Source: HXMU1420-2 sp034670145 (lineage in GTDB: Bacteria > Pseudomonadota > Alphaproteobacteria > Rhodobacterales > Rhodobacteraceae). Taken from it: 64,000 bases of DNA. Position 1 is the first letter of the stretch. Each line of letters starts with the position of its first letter. The notes beneath the pieces are model-generated. The model was not told the DNA's origin, searched no databases, and saw only the letters and a program-made list of their open reading frames with translations. Positions 52,308-61,155 of the stretch are shown here, one piece after another. Both the position numbers and the translations under genes were made by a program. The stretch is taken from positions 135,039-199,038 of the forward strand of contig JAXMOA010000010.1 of the NCBI GenBank assembly GCA_034670145.1, read 5' to 3'.

Positions 52308-52450
52308 ATTGTGGTCCTTTTCAAACAGAGGGACCGATCAGCCCCATTGATCGGTCGGATACGGGTTTGAACCGCTTGAAAAAACTGGGCATATCTTGCG
52401 GCCAATGCTTTGCGGAAAACACCCCGAAGTTTAGCAAAAACGCGTAACCT

Positions 52451-52466
52451 CGGAATTTTTGTTCCG
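52451..52466. promoter_or_regulatory. IolR-type operator between iolG and rpiR
   Basis: CGGAATTTTTGTTCCG has the GGAA-N6-TTCC form known for the RpiR-type IolR of Sinorhizobium meliloti, with 5-bp arms. It lies 48 bp before the regulator start and 144 bp upstream of the iolG start, so it could control both. Confidence 0.65.
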
Positions 52467-52513
52467 CGATGGCATGATCTGTATTAAGATCCATGTCAAT
52501 ACAGGAGGCGGCC

Positions 52514-53344
52514 ATGACCGAACAAACCCTCATTCAAACCGCGCCGGACAATGTGTCCGAGTTGCTGGAAAAACTGGACGCCTCGGTCGAGAATCTGCCC
52601 AAGCGCCTGAAACAATGCGCCGTTTTTACCCGCCGCCATCTGCATTTGATCGCCGTTTCAACCGTTTCTGAAATGGCGGAATCCGCTGGTGTCGCGCCAT
52701 CGGTCTACATGCGATTCTGCCAAGCACTTGGATTCTCGGGATACTCCACCATGCAGGCCCTGTTTCGCGCGCAATTCACAGAGTTTCGCCCAAACTATCA
52801 AGAACGCATGGCCCTGCTGCACAAAGAGGGCAATGTTCAAACCGGCCGCCTGTTGGCAGATTTTGTGGAGTCCGGGCATAGGTCATTGTTAACAATATCA
52901 AATACCATAACAAGCGACCATTTGGAACAGATCGCCAGCGCTCTGTCCAGGGCCCGGGTCGTGCATCTGGTCGGCTTGCGGCGGGCCTTTTGTGTGGTCA
53001 GCAATATGGCGTATTTGTTCGAGAAACTGGGGATTCCGACCCATCTGCATTATGGGACGGGCATGCTGGATTCCACGGGCAGCATATTTGACGGTGACGT
53101 GCTGTTTGCGGTCACATTCTCTCCGTTTTCCGAGGAAACAATTCGCCTGACAGAGGCGACATCCAAACGGGGTATTCCGGTTTATGGGCTGACCGATTCT
53201 GAACGATGCCCCATGTCCGAATGGGCCAAGGAAATGTTGATCGCGCAAGAAGATGAACTGGCGGGGTTCCGGGTTCCGAATGCGGCGATCACCCTGACAA
53301 CGGCTCTGGTCGTCGCTGTAAAGGCGATGAAGGATCAGAGTTGA
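52514..53344 (+). CDS. RpiR/MurR-family regulator (IolR-like)
   Basis: A 276-residue regulator. The N-terminal HTH_6 domain (about 20-95, VSEMAESAGVAPSVYMRFCQALGF) is followed by a SIS sugar-phosphate-binding domain (about 125-260, VVHLVGLRRAFCVVSNMAYLF). ATG 52514 has CAGGAGG upstream. Location between iolG and the transporter genes, together with two GGAA-N6-TTCC sites, makes it very likely the repressor of the inositol locus (IolR). Confidence 0.9.
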   Translation: MTEQTLIQTAPDNVSELLEKLDASVENLPKRLKQCAVFTRRHLHLIAVSTVSEMAESAGVAPSVYMRFCQALGFSGYSTMQALFRAQFTEFRPNYQERMALLHKEGNVQTGRLLADFVESGHRSLLTISNTITSDHLEQIASALSRARVVHLVGLRRAFCVVSNMAYLFEKLGIPTHLHYGTGMLDSTGSIFDGDVLFAVTFSPFSEETIRLTEATSKRGIPVYGLTDSERCPMSEWAKEMLIAQEDELAGFRVPNAAITLTTALVVAVKAMKDQS

Positions 53345-53386
53345 CAGGTCGGCCAAAACACCGAATAATGGAACATACATTCCATT
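53341..53386 (+). promoter_or_regulatory. Promoter of the sugar ABC transporter with IolR-type operator
   Basis: A -35 TTGACA (53341-53346, overlapping the rpiR stop) and a -10 AATAAT (53364-53369) are 17 bp apart, near consensus. The palindrome AATGGAACATACATTCCATT (53367-53386) overlaps the -10 and start region; its core is GGAA-N6-TTCC, the IolR pattern. Repression by blocking RNA polymerase is the obvious reading. Confidence 0.75.
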
Positions 53387-53464
53387 TTGCTTTGCCAGGA
53401 TGGAACGTGCACCCGAGCCAATCGGGACACAAGGAAAGACATTGATAAGGTCTAGGGAGGAACC

Positions 53465-54385
53465 ATGACCAAACTATTCAAAACAACCGCGCTTGCAGCG
53501 GCTGTGCTTTCACTTGCCAGCATGGCAACCGCAGAACGCTATGTCATGATCACACACACTCAGGGCACCGATCCGTTCTGGCCTGTGGTCGAAAAAGGCG
53601 GCCGTGACGCAGCCAAGGCCGTGGGCGCAGAGCTGGAGTACAACTTTGACGCCTCTGGCGACATGGCAGGTATGGCCAAGCTGATCGAAGCCGCCGCCGC
53701 GTCACAACCCGATGGCATCATCGTATCCCTGCCCGACGCTGCCGCCCTGGGCCCTGCGATCAAATCAGCGGTCGATTCCGGCATTCCGGTTGTGACCATG
53801 AACTCGGGTCTGGAATCTTCGGCCGAGCTGGGTGCTTTGATGCACGTCGGTCAGCCAGAGCGCCTGGCCGGTGAAAAAGCGGGCGAGCGCGCCAAGAGCG
53901 AAGGCGTGACCAAGGGTCTCTGCCTGAACCAAGAGGCGTATAACACGGCTCTGGTTGATCGTTGCTCGGGCTATTTCGATGCGATGGGTTCTGATTTGAA
54001 CATGATCGACGTGTCCAATGACCCACAGCAGATCGAAACCCGCACAGCGGCCGCGCTTCAGGCCGATCCGGAGATTGATGGCGTTCTGGCCGTCGGCCCG
54101 CATGTTTGCGAAGCCGCCAACCGTGCCATCAAGGACGTAGGAGCCGACGTGCACCTGGCCTGTTTCGACCTGAGCCCAGGTGTGATGGATATGTTGGAAG
54201 CAGGCGACGCCTCTTTCACGATCGACCAGCAGCAGCGCCTGCAAGGGTATATGCCGGTCATCGTACTGCACCTCTACAACACCAATGCCGGCCTGTTGCC
54301 AGGTGCAAACATTCCATCGGGCCCCGGCTTTGTGGATGCGTCCAACGCGGCCAGCGTCAAAGCACTGGCAGGCATCGACCGCTAA
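53465..54385 (+). CDS. Sugar ABC transporter, periplasmic binding protein
   Basis: A 306-residue protein with a signal peptide (about 1-23, ALAAAVLSLASMATAE) and a type I periplasmic binding fold (RYVMITHTQGTDPFWPVVEKGG, IPVVTMNSGLESSAELG). The family (FrcB/IbpA-like) binds monosaccharides or myo-inositol. GGGAGGAACC precedes the ATG. It is the first gene of the transporter operon; location favours myo-inositol. A strong hairpin follows its stop, which usually raises the amount of binding protein relative to the permease. Confidence 0.9.
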   Translation: MTKLFKTTALAAAVLSLASMATAERYVMITHTQGTDPFWPVVEKGGRDAAKAVGAELEYNFDASGDMAGMAKLIEAAAASQPDGIIVSLPDAAALGPAIKSAVDSGIPVVTMNSGLESSAELGALMHVGQPERLAGEKAGERAKSEGVTKGLCLNQEAYNTALVDRCSGYFDAMGSDLNMIDVSNDPQQIETRTAAALQADPEIDGVLAVGPHVCEAANRAIKDVGADVHLACFDLSPGVMDMLEAGDASFTIDQQQRLQGYMPVIVLHLYNTNAGLLPGANIPSGPGFVDASNAASVKALAGIDR

Positions 54386-54405
54386 GGTCCAACACAGCAA
54401 AAATG

Positions 54406-54442
54406 ACCGGACCAGGCAAACCACAGTGTTGCCTGGTCCGGT
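54406..54442 (+). other. Long intergenic hairpin after the binding-protein gene
   Basis: ACCGGACCAGGCAA and TTGCCTGGTCCGGT form a perfect 14-bp stem with a 9-base loop in the 89-bp gap between the binding protein and permease genes. There is no T run, so it looks like an mRNA-stabilising or partial-termination element that keeps binding-protein mRNA high. Confidence 0.75.
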
Positions 54443-54474
54443 TACAGATTTGAACTTCGATACGGAGTAGCAAC

Positions 54475-55587
54475 ATGGCCGGGCGCAGCGAAGCTGACAG
54501 AATTGTAAAAGAAACCCCGCTTCAGCGGGTGGTGCGACGGCCAGAGATCGGCTCGTTCATAGTGATGATTATCATTATTGTAGGCTTGTCCATTGCCTCG
54601 GATGGCAAGGCGTTCAACGCCCTGGGCCTTAAGAACAACATCGCGATCATTGCACAGTACGGCATCATTGCGACAGGCGCCGCCATGCTGATGATCGCAG
54701 GGGAATTTGATCTGTCGATTGGTTCGATGATCGGGTTTGCCGGCATGTCGATGGCGATGATGCTGAAATGGGGATTGCCCTTTGGTCTGGGAGAGGCGAC
54801 GCCGTTTCTGGCCTTTGTCATCACATTGATCATGACACTCGGCATTGGCTGGTTCATTGGTTTTGTTGTTGTACGCTCGGGCCTGTCCAGTTTTATCGTG
54901 ACACTTGCGTTTCTGTTTTTCCTGCGCGGTGTGACAGAGGTTTCGTTTCGCCTGATCAACAAATCGACGCAGATTTCAGGTCTTCAGGACTTCAAGGAAA
55001 CCAGCTGGTTTGCGGATATTCTGGGTGGTGAGGTTTTCGGTTGGTTCTATGATCTTTGGTTCATGTTGGGTGGCAACCTGAACCGCAAAGGCGAACAGTG
55101 GGTTAGCGGGTTTGACGCGCGCTTCCTTTGGTGGATTGCCATTGCCGGGTTTGCCTACTTCGTGCTGAGCCGCACCCAGCTGGGCAATTGGATCTATGCC
55201 ACAGGCGACAACAAAGAGGCCGCGCGCGCGAATGGTGTGCCGGTCAACCGGGTCAAGATTGGCCTGTTCATGTTTACCGCCTTTTGCGCAACCATGTTCG
55301 CCGCCTGTCAGGTGTTTGACACCAACACCTCGGATGCCGCCAAAGGCAACCTGATGGAGTTGTTCGCCATCGCCATCGCAGTTGTTGGCGGCACCTTGAT
55401 GACTGGCGGTTTCGGGTCAGTGATCGGGGTCATTTTTGGCGCGGTCACGGTTGGCCTGGTGGCGAATGCCGTGTTCTTCATTCCATGGCTGGATGGCGCA
55501 TGGTTCCGGGTCTTTGTTGGCACGATCCTGTTGGCCGCCGTGTTCGCAAACGAACGCATCCGCAAACGTATCACCGGGGGGATATGA
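54475..55587 (+). CDS. Sugar ABC transporter permease
   Basis: A 370-residue inner-membrane protein with about ten hydrophobic helices (AQYGIIATGAAMLMIAGEFDLSIG is the conserved BPD_transp_2 helix near 60). The signature ATGDNKEAARANGVPVNRVK near 240 is the cytoplasmic coupling loop. It belongs to the ribose/fructose/inositol permease family (FrcC/IatP). It follows the binding-protein gene, separated by the hairpin, and the ATPase gene is 3 bp downstream. Confidence 0.92.
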   Translation: MAGRSEADRIVKETPLQRVVRRPEIGSFIVMIIIIVGLSIASDGKAFNALGLKNNIAIIAQYGIIATGAAMLMIAGEFDLSIGSMIGFAGMSMAMMLKWGLPFGLGEATPFLAFVITLIMTLGIGWFIGFVVVRSGLSSFIVTLAFLFFLRGVTEVSFRLINKSTQISGLQDFKETSWFADILGGEVFGWFYDLWFMLGGNLNRKGEQWVSGFDARFLWWIAIAGFAYFVLSRTQLGNWIYATGDNKEAARANGVPVNRVKIGLFMFTAFCATMFAACQVFDTNTSDAAKGNLMELFAIAIAVVGGTLMTGGFGSVIGVIFGAVTVGLVANAVFFIPWLDGAWFRVFVGTILLAAVFANERIRKRITGGI

Positions 55588-55590
55588 TCC

Positions 55591-56379
55591 ATGGCACAGC
55601 CATATCTGAAAGTTGAAAACCTGGTGAAAAAGTTTGGCCCTTTCACCGCATTGAACGGCGTCAACCTGGAGGTCTTTCCCGGCGAAGTGCATGCTTTGCT
55701 GGGCGACAACGGCGCCGGAAAATCCACCCTGATCAAGACATTGGCAGGTGTGCACCAACCCACGTCCGGTCAGATCCTGATCGAGGGCAAACCGGTCACG
55801 TTCCGCTCGCCCCGGAATGCATCAGCCGCAGGGATCGGCACGGTCTATCAGGACTTGGCGCTGAACCAGCTCATGTCGGTCACGCGCAACTTTTTCATGG
55901 GTCGCGAGCTGAAATCCAGCCTTGGCCGTATGCGCATGGATGAGATGAACCAGATCGCGCATGATGAAATGCTCAAGATCGGGATCGACTTTTCGGATCC
56001 AACTCAGGCTGTTGGCACCATGTCAGGCGGGCAACGCCAGACGCTGGCGATTGCCCGGGCGATCTATTTTGGCGCCAAGGTGCTGATTTTGGACGAGCCG
56101 ACCTCGGCCCTGGGACAAAAGCAGCAGATGGGCGTGCTCAAAACGATGATGAAGGTGCGCGCTCGTGGCGACATCGCCATCATCTTTATCACCCACAACG
56201 AGATCCATTCGCAATTGGTGGCCGATCGCTACACCTTCCTTGCCCTGGGCGAGGTGATCGGAGCCGGTGCCAAGGACGAGCTGGAGCATGATGAAATCCG
56301 CCGCCTGATGGCCGGTGGTGCCGATCTGGGTGATCTGGCCAAAGAGCTTCAGGATGTGCAGTCGGGCGCCGCAGGCTGA
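55591..56379 (+). CDS. Sugar ABC transporter ATP-binding protein (single domain)
   Basis: A 262-residue ATPase. Walker A is GDNGAGKST (near 38), the signature is TMSGGQRQTLA (near 140), Walker B is VLILDEPTSAL (near 161), and the switch His is in FITHN. Many ribose/inositol systems use a double ATPase of about 500 residues; this one is a single domain like FrcA of rhizobia, so it should work as a homodimer. It is 3 bp from the permease gene. Confidence 0.92.
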   Translation: MAQPYLKVENLVKKFGPFTALNGVNLEVFPGEVHALLGDNGAGKSTLIKTLAGVHQPTSGQILIEGKPVTFRSPRNASAAGIGTVYQDLALNQLMSVTRNFFMGRELKSSLGRMRMDEMNQIAHDEMLKIGIDFSDPTQAVGTMSGGQRQTLAIARAIYFGAKVLILDEPTSALGQKQQMGVLKTMMKVRARGDIAIIFITHNEIHSQLVADRYTFLALGEVIGAGAKDELEHDEIRRLMAGGADLGDLAKELQDVQSGAAG

Positions 56380-56439
56380 CCCGATTCCTGGACCTTTGGT
56401 CTTTTTGTAAAACCTGTGACACTTCTCTTGAGGGCCGCT

Positions 56440-58353
56440 ATGTCCAAACCTCTTGATCTTATTACCATCGGCCGAAGCTCGGTTGACCTATATGGCGCCC
56501 AGATTGGTGGCCGGCTGGAAGACATGGGCGGGTTCGATAAGTATATCGGAGGATCCCCGACCAACATCGCCTGTGGCACGGCTCGGTTGGGGATGCGTTC
56601 AGCTGTGATCACCGCCGTTGGTGATGAACATATGGGCCGGTTCATCCGCGAACAATTGCAGCGCGAAGGCGTTGATACCCGCGGGGTCAAAACCGACCCG
56701 GATCGTTTGACGGCGCTGGTTTTGTTGGGAATTCGCGATCAGGAACAGTTTCCGCTGATTTTCTATCGGGAAAACTGTGCGGACATGGGTCTGACCGAGG
56801 CAGATATTGACCCTGCTTTTATCAAAGAGGCCAAGGCCGTCGTCGCGACGGGCACCCATCTGAGCCATCCACAGGTCGAGGCCGCCACGTTGCGTGCGCT
56901 CAACATCGCACGTGAGGCCGGGATGCAGACGGCCTTGGACATCGACTATCGCCCAAACCTATGGGGGGTCGCCGGGCACGGTGATGGCGAAAGCCGATTT
57001 GTCAAAAGCGATCACGTGACACAGAAATTGCAATCAACCCTGCATCTGTTCGATCTGATCGTTGGAACAGAAGAAGAATTTCACATCGCAGGCGGCACAG
57101 ATGACACGGTAGAGGCCTTGCGCGCCGTGCGGGCCACAACCTCTGCTACGCTGGTGTGTAAACGTGGCGCCATGGGCGCGGTGGCCTTCACGGACGAGAT
57201 TCCCGACAATCTGGATGATGGCCTGTCCGGTCCCGGGTTTCCGATCGAAGTCTTCAACGTCCTCGGGGCAGGCGACGGGTTTATGTCTGGTCTGCTGAAA
57301 GGTTGGCTGGATGGCGAAGATTGGCCAACGGCCTTGAAATACGCAAATGCCTGTGGTGCCTTTGCTGTTTCGCGTCACGGCTGCACCCCCGCCTATCCCA
57401 GCTGGACAGAATTGCAGTTCTTTCTGGAGCGTGGAATCCAACGCCCGGATCTGCGCAACGACGCCCAACTGGAGCAGATTCACTGGGCCACCAATCGGGC
57501 CGGGGATTGGTCCGACGTCAAAGTCTTTGCCTTTGATCATCGCGTTCAACTGGAAAAAATGGACGGCTACACGCCCGAAAAAGGTCAGGCGTTCAAATCG
57601 CTTTGCCTGGATGCAGCTTTGCAGGTGCAAGACGGGCGACCGGGGTATGGCATCCTGTGTGACAACCGGATCGGGCGATCCGCTTTGCATCGGGCCTCGG
57701 GCACCGGTTTGTGGATCGGACGTCCAACAGAAAAACCGGGGTCGCGCCCAATACAGTTTGAACCGGAAATGGGCGAGGACCTGGGCCAGTTCAAAGAATG
57801 GGCCCGCGAAAATGTTGTGAAACTGCTGGTGTTTTGTCATCCCGATGATGATGAGCAGACCCGCGCCCTGCAAGAGCAGCGTGTCAAAACGCTGTTTACC
57901 GCCGCCAGACGCAACAATCTGGAATTCCTGCTGGAGCTGATCCCTTCGGAAGTCGGGCCCGTGAATGACACCACAACCGCCGTTCTCATCCAGCAATTTT
58001 ATGATGCCGGTGTCTATCCGGATTGGTGGAAGCTGGAGCCGTTCCGCACGGAAGCGGCCTGGGCCCATACCGTGCAAGCCATTGAGCGCAATGACCCGCA
58101 TACACGGGGCATTGTTGTTCTGGGGCTGAATGCACCCGAAGCGGAACTGGCCGAGGGCCTCGCCTTGGCCGCCCGGCAGCCGCTGGTCCGGGGGTTTGCC
58201 GTTGGACGCACGATTTTTGGCGACTCGGCCCGCGCCTGGCTAAAGGGTGACATCAGCGATGCGCAGGCCGTCGAGGCCATGGCCACCCGCTATCGCCGGC
58301 TTTGTGGCATTTGGGAAAAGGCGCGCGCAGCATGTGCCGCGCCGCAAACCTGA
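56440..58353 (+). CDS. iolC: Fused 5-dehydro-2-deoxygluconokinase / DUF2090 aldolase-like protein
   Basis: A 637-residue fusion. Residues 1-320 are a PfkB kinase (DLITIGRSSVDLYGAQIGG at the start, catalytic GAGDGFMSGLLKG near 278). Residues 330-637 are a DUF2090 domain (VKVFAFDHRVQLEKM), related to class I/II aldolases and to the IolJ function. The pair would phosphorylate 5-dehydro-2-deoxygluconate and split the product to dihydroxyacetone phosphate and malonic semialdehyde. ATG 56440 follows CTTGAGGG; the open frame upstream adds only eight residues. iolD follows 15 bp later. Confidence 0.93.
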   Translation: MSKPLDLITIGRSSVDLYGAQIGGRLEDMGGFDKYIGGSPTNIACGTARLGMRSAVITAVGDEHMGRFIREQLQREGVDTRGVKTDPDRLTALVLLGIRDQEQFPLIFYRENCADMGLTEADIDPAFIKEAKAVVATGTHLSHPQVEAATLRALNIAREAGMQTALDIDYRPNLWGVAGHGDGESRFVKSDHVTQKLQSTLHLFDLIVGTEEEFHIAGGTDDTVEALRAVRATTSATLVCKRGAMGAVAFTDEIPDNLDDGLSGPGFPIEVFNVLGAGDGFMSGLLKGWLDGEDWPTALKYANACGAFAVSRHGCTPAYPSWTELQFFLERGIQRPDLRNDAQLEQIHWATNRAGDWSDVKVFAFDHRVQLEKMDGYTPEKGQAFKSLCLDAALQVQDGRPGYGILCDNRIGRSALHRASGTGLWIGRPTEKPGSRPIQFEPEMGEDLGQFKEWARENVVKLLVFCHPDDDEQTRALQEQRVKTLFTAARRNNLEFLLELIPSEVGPVNDTTTAVLIQQFYDAGVYPDWWKLEPFRTEAAWAHTVQAIERNDPHTRGIVVLGLNAPEAELAEGLALAARQPLVRGFAVGRTIFGDSARAWLKGDISDAQAVEAMATRYRRLCGIWEKARAACAAPQT

Positions 58354-58368
58354 ACGGAAGGACAGCAC

Positions 58369-60195
58369 ATGAGTTCGACAATTCGCCTGACCGCTGCGCA
58401 GGCCATGGTCAAATGGCTCTCGGTTCAGATGACCGAAGAGGGTGACAGGTTCATCGAAGGGGTCTGGGCGATTTTCGGCCATGGCAATGTGGCCGGGATC
58501 GGCGAGGCATTGCATGGCATCGGGGATGCTTTGCCCACCTGGCGCGGGCAGAACGAACAGACCATGGCGCATACCGCCATAGCCTATGCCAAGGCAAACA
58601 AGCGACGTCGGGCAATGGCAGTCACCTCGTCCATCGGCCCCGGTGCGACCAATATGGTCACAGCCGCCGCACTGGCCCATGTGAACCGTTTGCCTTTGCT
58701 GCTGATCCCTGGTGACATATTTGCCAACCGCGCGCCGGACCCCGTGTTGCAACAAATCGAAGATTTCGACGACGGCACAATCAGCGCGAATGACTGCTTT
58801 CGGCCCGTATCGCGTTACTTTGACCGGATCATGCGGCCCGAACAGCTGCTGACCGCTCTGCCGCGCGCATTGCAAACCATGACCGACCCGGCCAAATGCG
58901 GGCCCGTGACCCTGGCCTTCTGTCAGGATGTTCAGGTCGAGGCGTTTGATTGGCCTCAAAGCTTTTTTGAACCTCAGGTCTGGCGTATTCGTCGCCCTGA
59001 ACCGGATGCCACAGAGCTGGCCCAGGTCGTCGATTTGCTGAAAGCGGCCAAGCGGCCGGTTATCGTCTCGGGTGGCGGTGTCATCTATTCCGAGGCCGAG
59101 CAGACCTTGTTGGACTTTGCCCGCCTTCACAACATTCCGCTGGCGGAAACCCAGGCCGGTAAGGGCGCGATTGATTGGCAAGAGCCGATGAACCTGGGCG
59201 CGCCCGGTGTGACCGGCAGCGATGCGGCAAATGCCGCGTTGGCTCAGGCGGATCTGGCCTTAGGCGTCGGCACCCGTCTACAGGATTTTACCACCGGTTC
59301 TTGGACCGTGTTTGCGAACCCCCAGTGCAAGCTGGTGTCCGTCAATGTGGCTGGCTATGACGCGCTCAAACATGGGGCTATCGGCCTGACCGCAGATGCA
59401 AAGGTTGCACTGGAGAAGATCAGCGCCGCCTTGGGCGCGCAGAGCTGGCCAGATCATGACGCCGAGGCGCGCACCGCCTGGTATCAGGCCACTGACGCGG
59501 TCATGGCTGCACCAAACACCTCTGGTCTGCCGACAGACGCACAGGTGATCGGCGCGGTTCAGCGCCAGGCCCTGCCAGACACGATTGCCATGTGCGCCGC
59601 AGGCACCATGCCGGGCGCCTTGCATACGCTGTGGCGCTCGGCGCAGGGCGGATATCACATGGAATATGGTTTCAGCTGTATGGGCTACGAAATTGCCGGC
59701 GCCATGGGTATCAAACTGGCCCGTCCGGACGCTGACGTCGTGTGTTTTGTCGGGGATGGCAGCTATATGATGGCGAATTCGGAATTGGCCACCGCCGTGA
59801 TGCGTCGCGTGCCCTTTGTTGTGGTGTTGACAGACAATCGCGGCTTTGGCTGTATTAACCGCCTGCAAAAGGCGACAGGCGGGGCAGAGTTCAACAATCT
59901 CTATGCCTCGTCCGAGGTTGAGGTGCAGCCAGAGATCGATTTTGTGGCCCATGCCGCCGCGATGGGCGCCCATGCCGAAAAGGCCCAGGATATCACCGAT
60001 CTGGAGGCCAAGATCGTCGCAGCCCGCAGCCGGGATATACCCTCGGTCATCGTGATCGACACTGATCCTTATCCGGGCACGGGCGCTGGCGGCCATTGGT
60101 GGGATGTGGCAGTGCCCGAAGTCTCGGTTCGCGAGTCCGTGCGCGCGGCACGGGAAGACTACGAACACCAAACCTCGCTTCAACGCGCTGACTAA
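58369..60195 (+). CDS. iolD: 3D-(3,5/4)-trihydroxycyclohexane-1,2-dione hydrolase
   Basis: A 608-residue thiamin diphosphate enzyme. The ThDP-N domain has the catalytic Glu near HNEQ (GQNEQTMAHTAIAYA near 65), and the pyrophosphate-binding GDGSYMMANSELATAVMRR with Asn and Mg ligands near 463. It hydrolyses the ring of the inositol-derived dione to 5-deoxy-glucuronate. AAGGACAGCAC precedes the ATG at 58369. It is followed by iolE after 11 bp. Confidence 0.93.
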   Translation: MSSTIRLTAAQAMVKWLSVQMTEEGDRFIEGVWAIFGHGNVAGIGEALHGIGDALPTWRGQNEQTMAHTAIAYAKANKRRRAMAVTSSIGPGATNMVTAAALAHVNRLPLLLIPGDIFANRAPDPVLQQIEDFDDGTISANDCFRPVSRYFDRIMRPEQLLTALPRALQTMTDPAKCGPVTLAFCQDVQVEAFDWPQSFFEPQVWRIRRPEPDATELAQVVDLLKAAKRPVIVSGGGVIYSEAEQTLLDFARLHNIPLAETQAGKGAIDWQEPMNLGAPGVTGSDAANAALAQADLALGVGTRLQDFTTGSWTVFANPQCKLVSVNVAGYDALKHGAIGLTADAKVALEKISAALGAQSWPDHDAEARTAWYQATDAVMAAPNTSGLPTDAQVIGAVQRQALPDTIAMCAAGTMPGALHTLWRSAQGGYHMEYGFSCMGYEIAGAMGIKLARPDADVVCFVGDGSYMMANSELATAVMRRVPFVVVLTDNRGFGCINRLQKATGGAEFNNLYASSEVEVQPEIDFVAHAAAMGAHAEKAQDITDLEAKIVAARSRDIPSVIVIDTDPYPGTGAGGHWWDVAVPEVSVRESVRAAREDYEHQTSLQRAD

Positions 60196-60206
60196 GGACA
60201 GGATCC

Positions 60207-61112
60207 ATGAGCGTCAAAATTGGCATTTCCCCCATTGCCTGGCAAAACGATGACCTGCCGGACCTGACCGCGGACTACACTATGGAACAGGCGCTGCGTG
60301 AATCGGCGCAGATTGGCTATACCGGTATAGAGCGTGGTCAGCGCATGCCGCAGGAAACCGAGGCTTTGCGGGCCTATCTGGACGAACATGAACTGGCCCT
60401 GTGTGGCGGGTGGTGTTCTGGCAATCTGCTGGTCAATACTGTGGCCGAAGAACAGGCCGCCGTGCGCCAGCAGGTCGAGCAATTCGCAGCGCTCGGGTCG
60501 CCGTGTATTGTGTATGCCGAGTGTTCCAACACGGTTCAGGGCGATATCTCGACCCCGCTCAGCCAGCGGCCCCGGCTGGATCGGGATGACATGAAAGCTT
60601 ATGCGCGCAAGCTGGGCGAATTGGCCAAATGGATGGCCGATATGGGCCAACCGCTGGCCTATCACCACCATATGGGCAGCATCATCGAAAGCCAGGACGA
60701 TCTGAACTGGCTGATGGAAGACACGCCAGCCGACGTACATCTGCTGTTCGATACCGGTCATCTGTGGTTTGGCGGTGGCGATGTGATGGAGACCCTGCGG
60801 ACCTGGCGCGAGCGGGTGCTGCATGTACATTTCAAGGATGTGCGCCCAGACGTTATCGAGGACGTGCGCGCCGGAAACAAAAGCTTTCTGGATGCAGTTA
60901 TTGCAGGTGCCTTTACCGTGCCAGGCGATGGCGCCATTGATTTTCAGGCCGTCACGGACGAATTGAAGGCAATGGACTATACTGGCTGGATTGTCGTCGA
61001 AGCCGAACAGGACCCGGCCAAAGCCGCCCCATTTGAGTATTCGAAATCAGGCTTCGACCATATCGTTCAGGTTTGCAGCCAAGCGGGACTAGAAATCGCA
61101 TCCAGCCACTGA
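60207..61112 (+). CDS. iolE: 2-keto-myo-inositol dehydratase
   Basis: A 301-residue TIM-barrel enzyme of the xylose-isomerase-like AP_endonuc_2 family. It begins VKIGISPIAWQNDDLPDL, with the metal-binding residues in YHHHMGSIIE (near 151), HLLFDTGHLWF (near 180), VLHVHFKDVRPDV (near 210) and GWIVVEAEQDPA (near 262). It dehydrates 2-keto-myo-inositol to the substrate of IolD. It is the last gene of the inositol operon in this window; iolA and iolB must lie elsewhere. Confidence 0.93.
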   Translation: MSVKIGISPIAWQNDDLPDLTADYTMEQALRESAQIGYTGIERGQRMPQETEALRAYLDEHELALCGGWCSGNLLVNTVAEEQAAVRQQVEQFAALGSPCIVYAECSNTVQGDISTPLSQRPRLDRDDMKAYARKLGELAKWMADMGQPLAYHHHMGSIIESQDDLNWLMEDTPADVHLLFDTGHLWFGGGDVMETLRTWRERVLHVHFKDVRPDVIEDVRAGNKSFLDAVIAGAFTVPGDGAIDFQAVTDELKAMDYTGWIVVEAEQDPAKAAPFEYSKSGFDHIVQVCSQAGLEIASSH

Positions 61113-61122
61113 ACTGTCTAGA

Positions 61123-61154
61123 CCGGGCAAGGCGTGCAAACCGCCTCTGCCCGG
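61123..61154. terminator. Bidirectional terminator between iolE and petR
   Basis: CCGGGCA-a-GGCG, loop, CGCC-tc-TGCCCGG form an 11-bp stem with one small bulge. It lies 10 nt past the iolE stop and ends directly before the petR stop codon, so it can end both convergent transcripts. Confidence 0.7.
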
Positions 61155-61155
61155 C

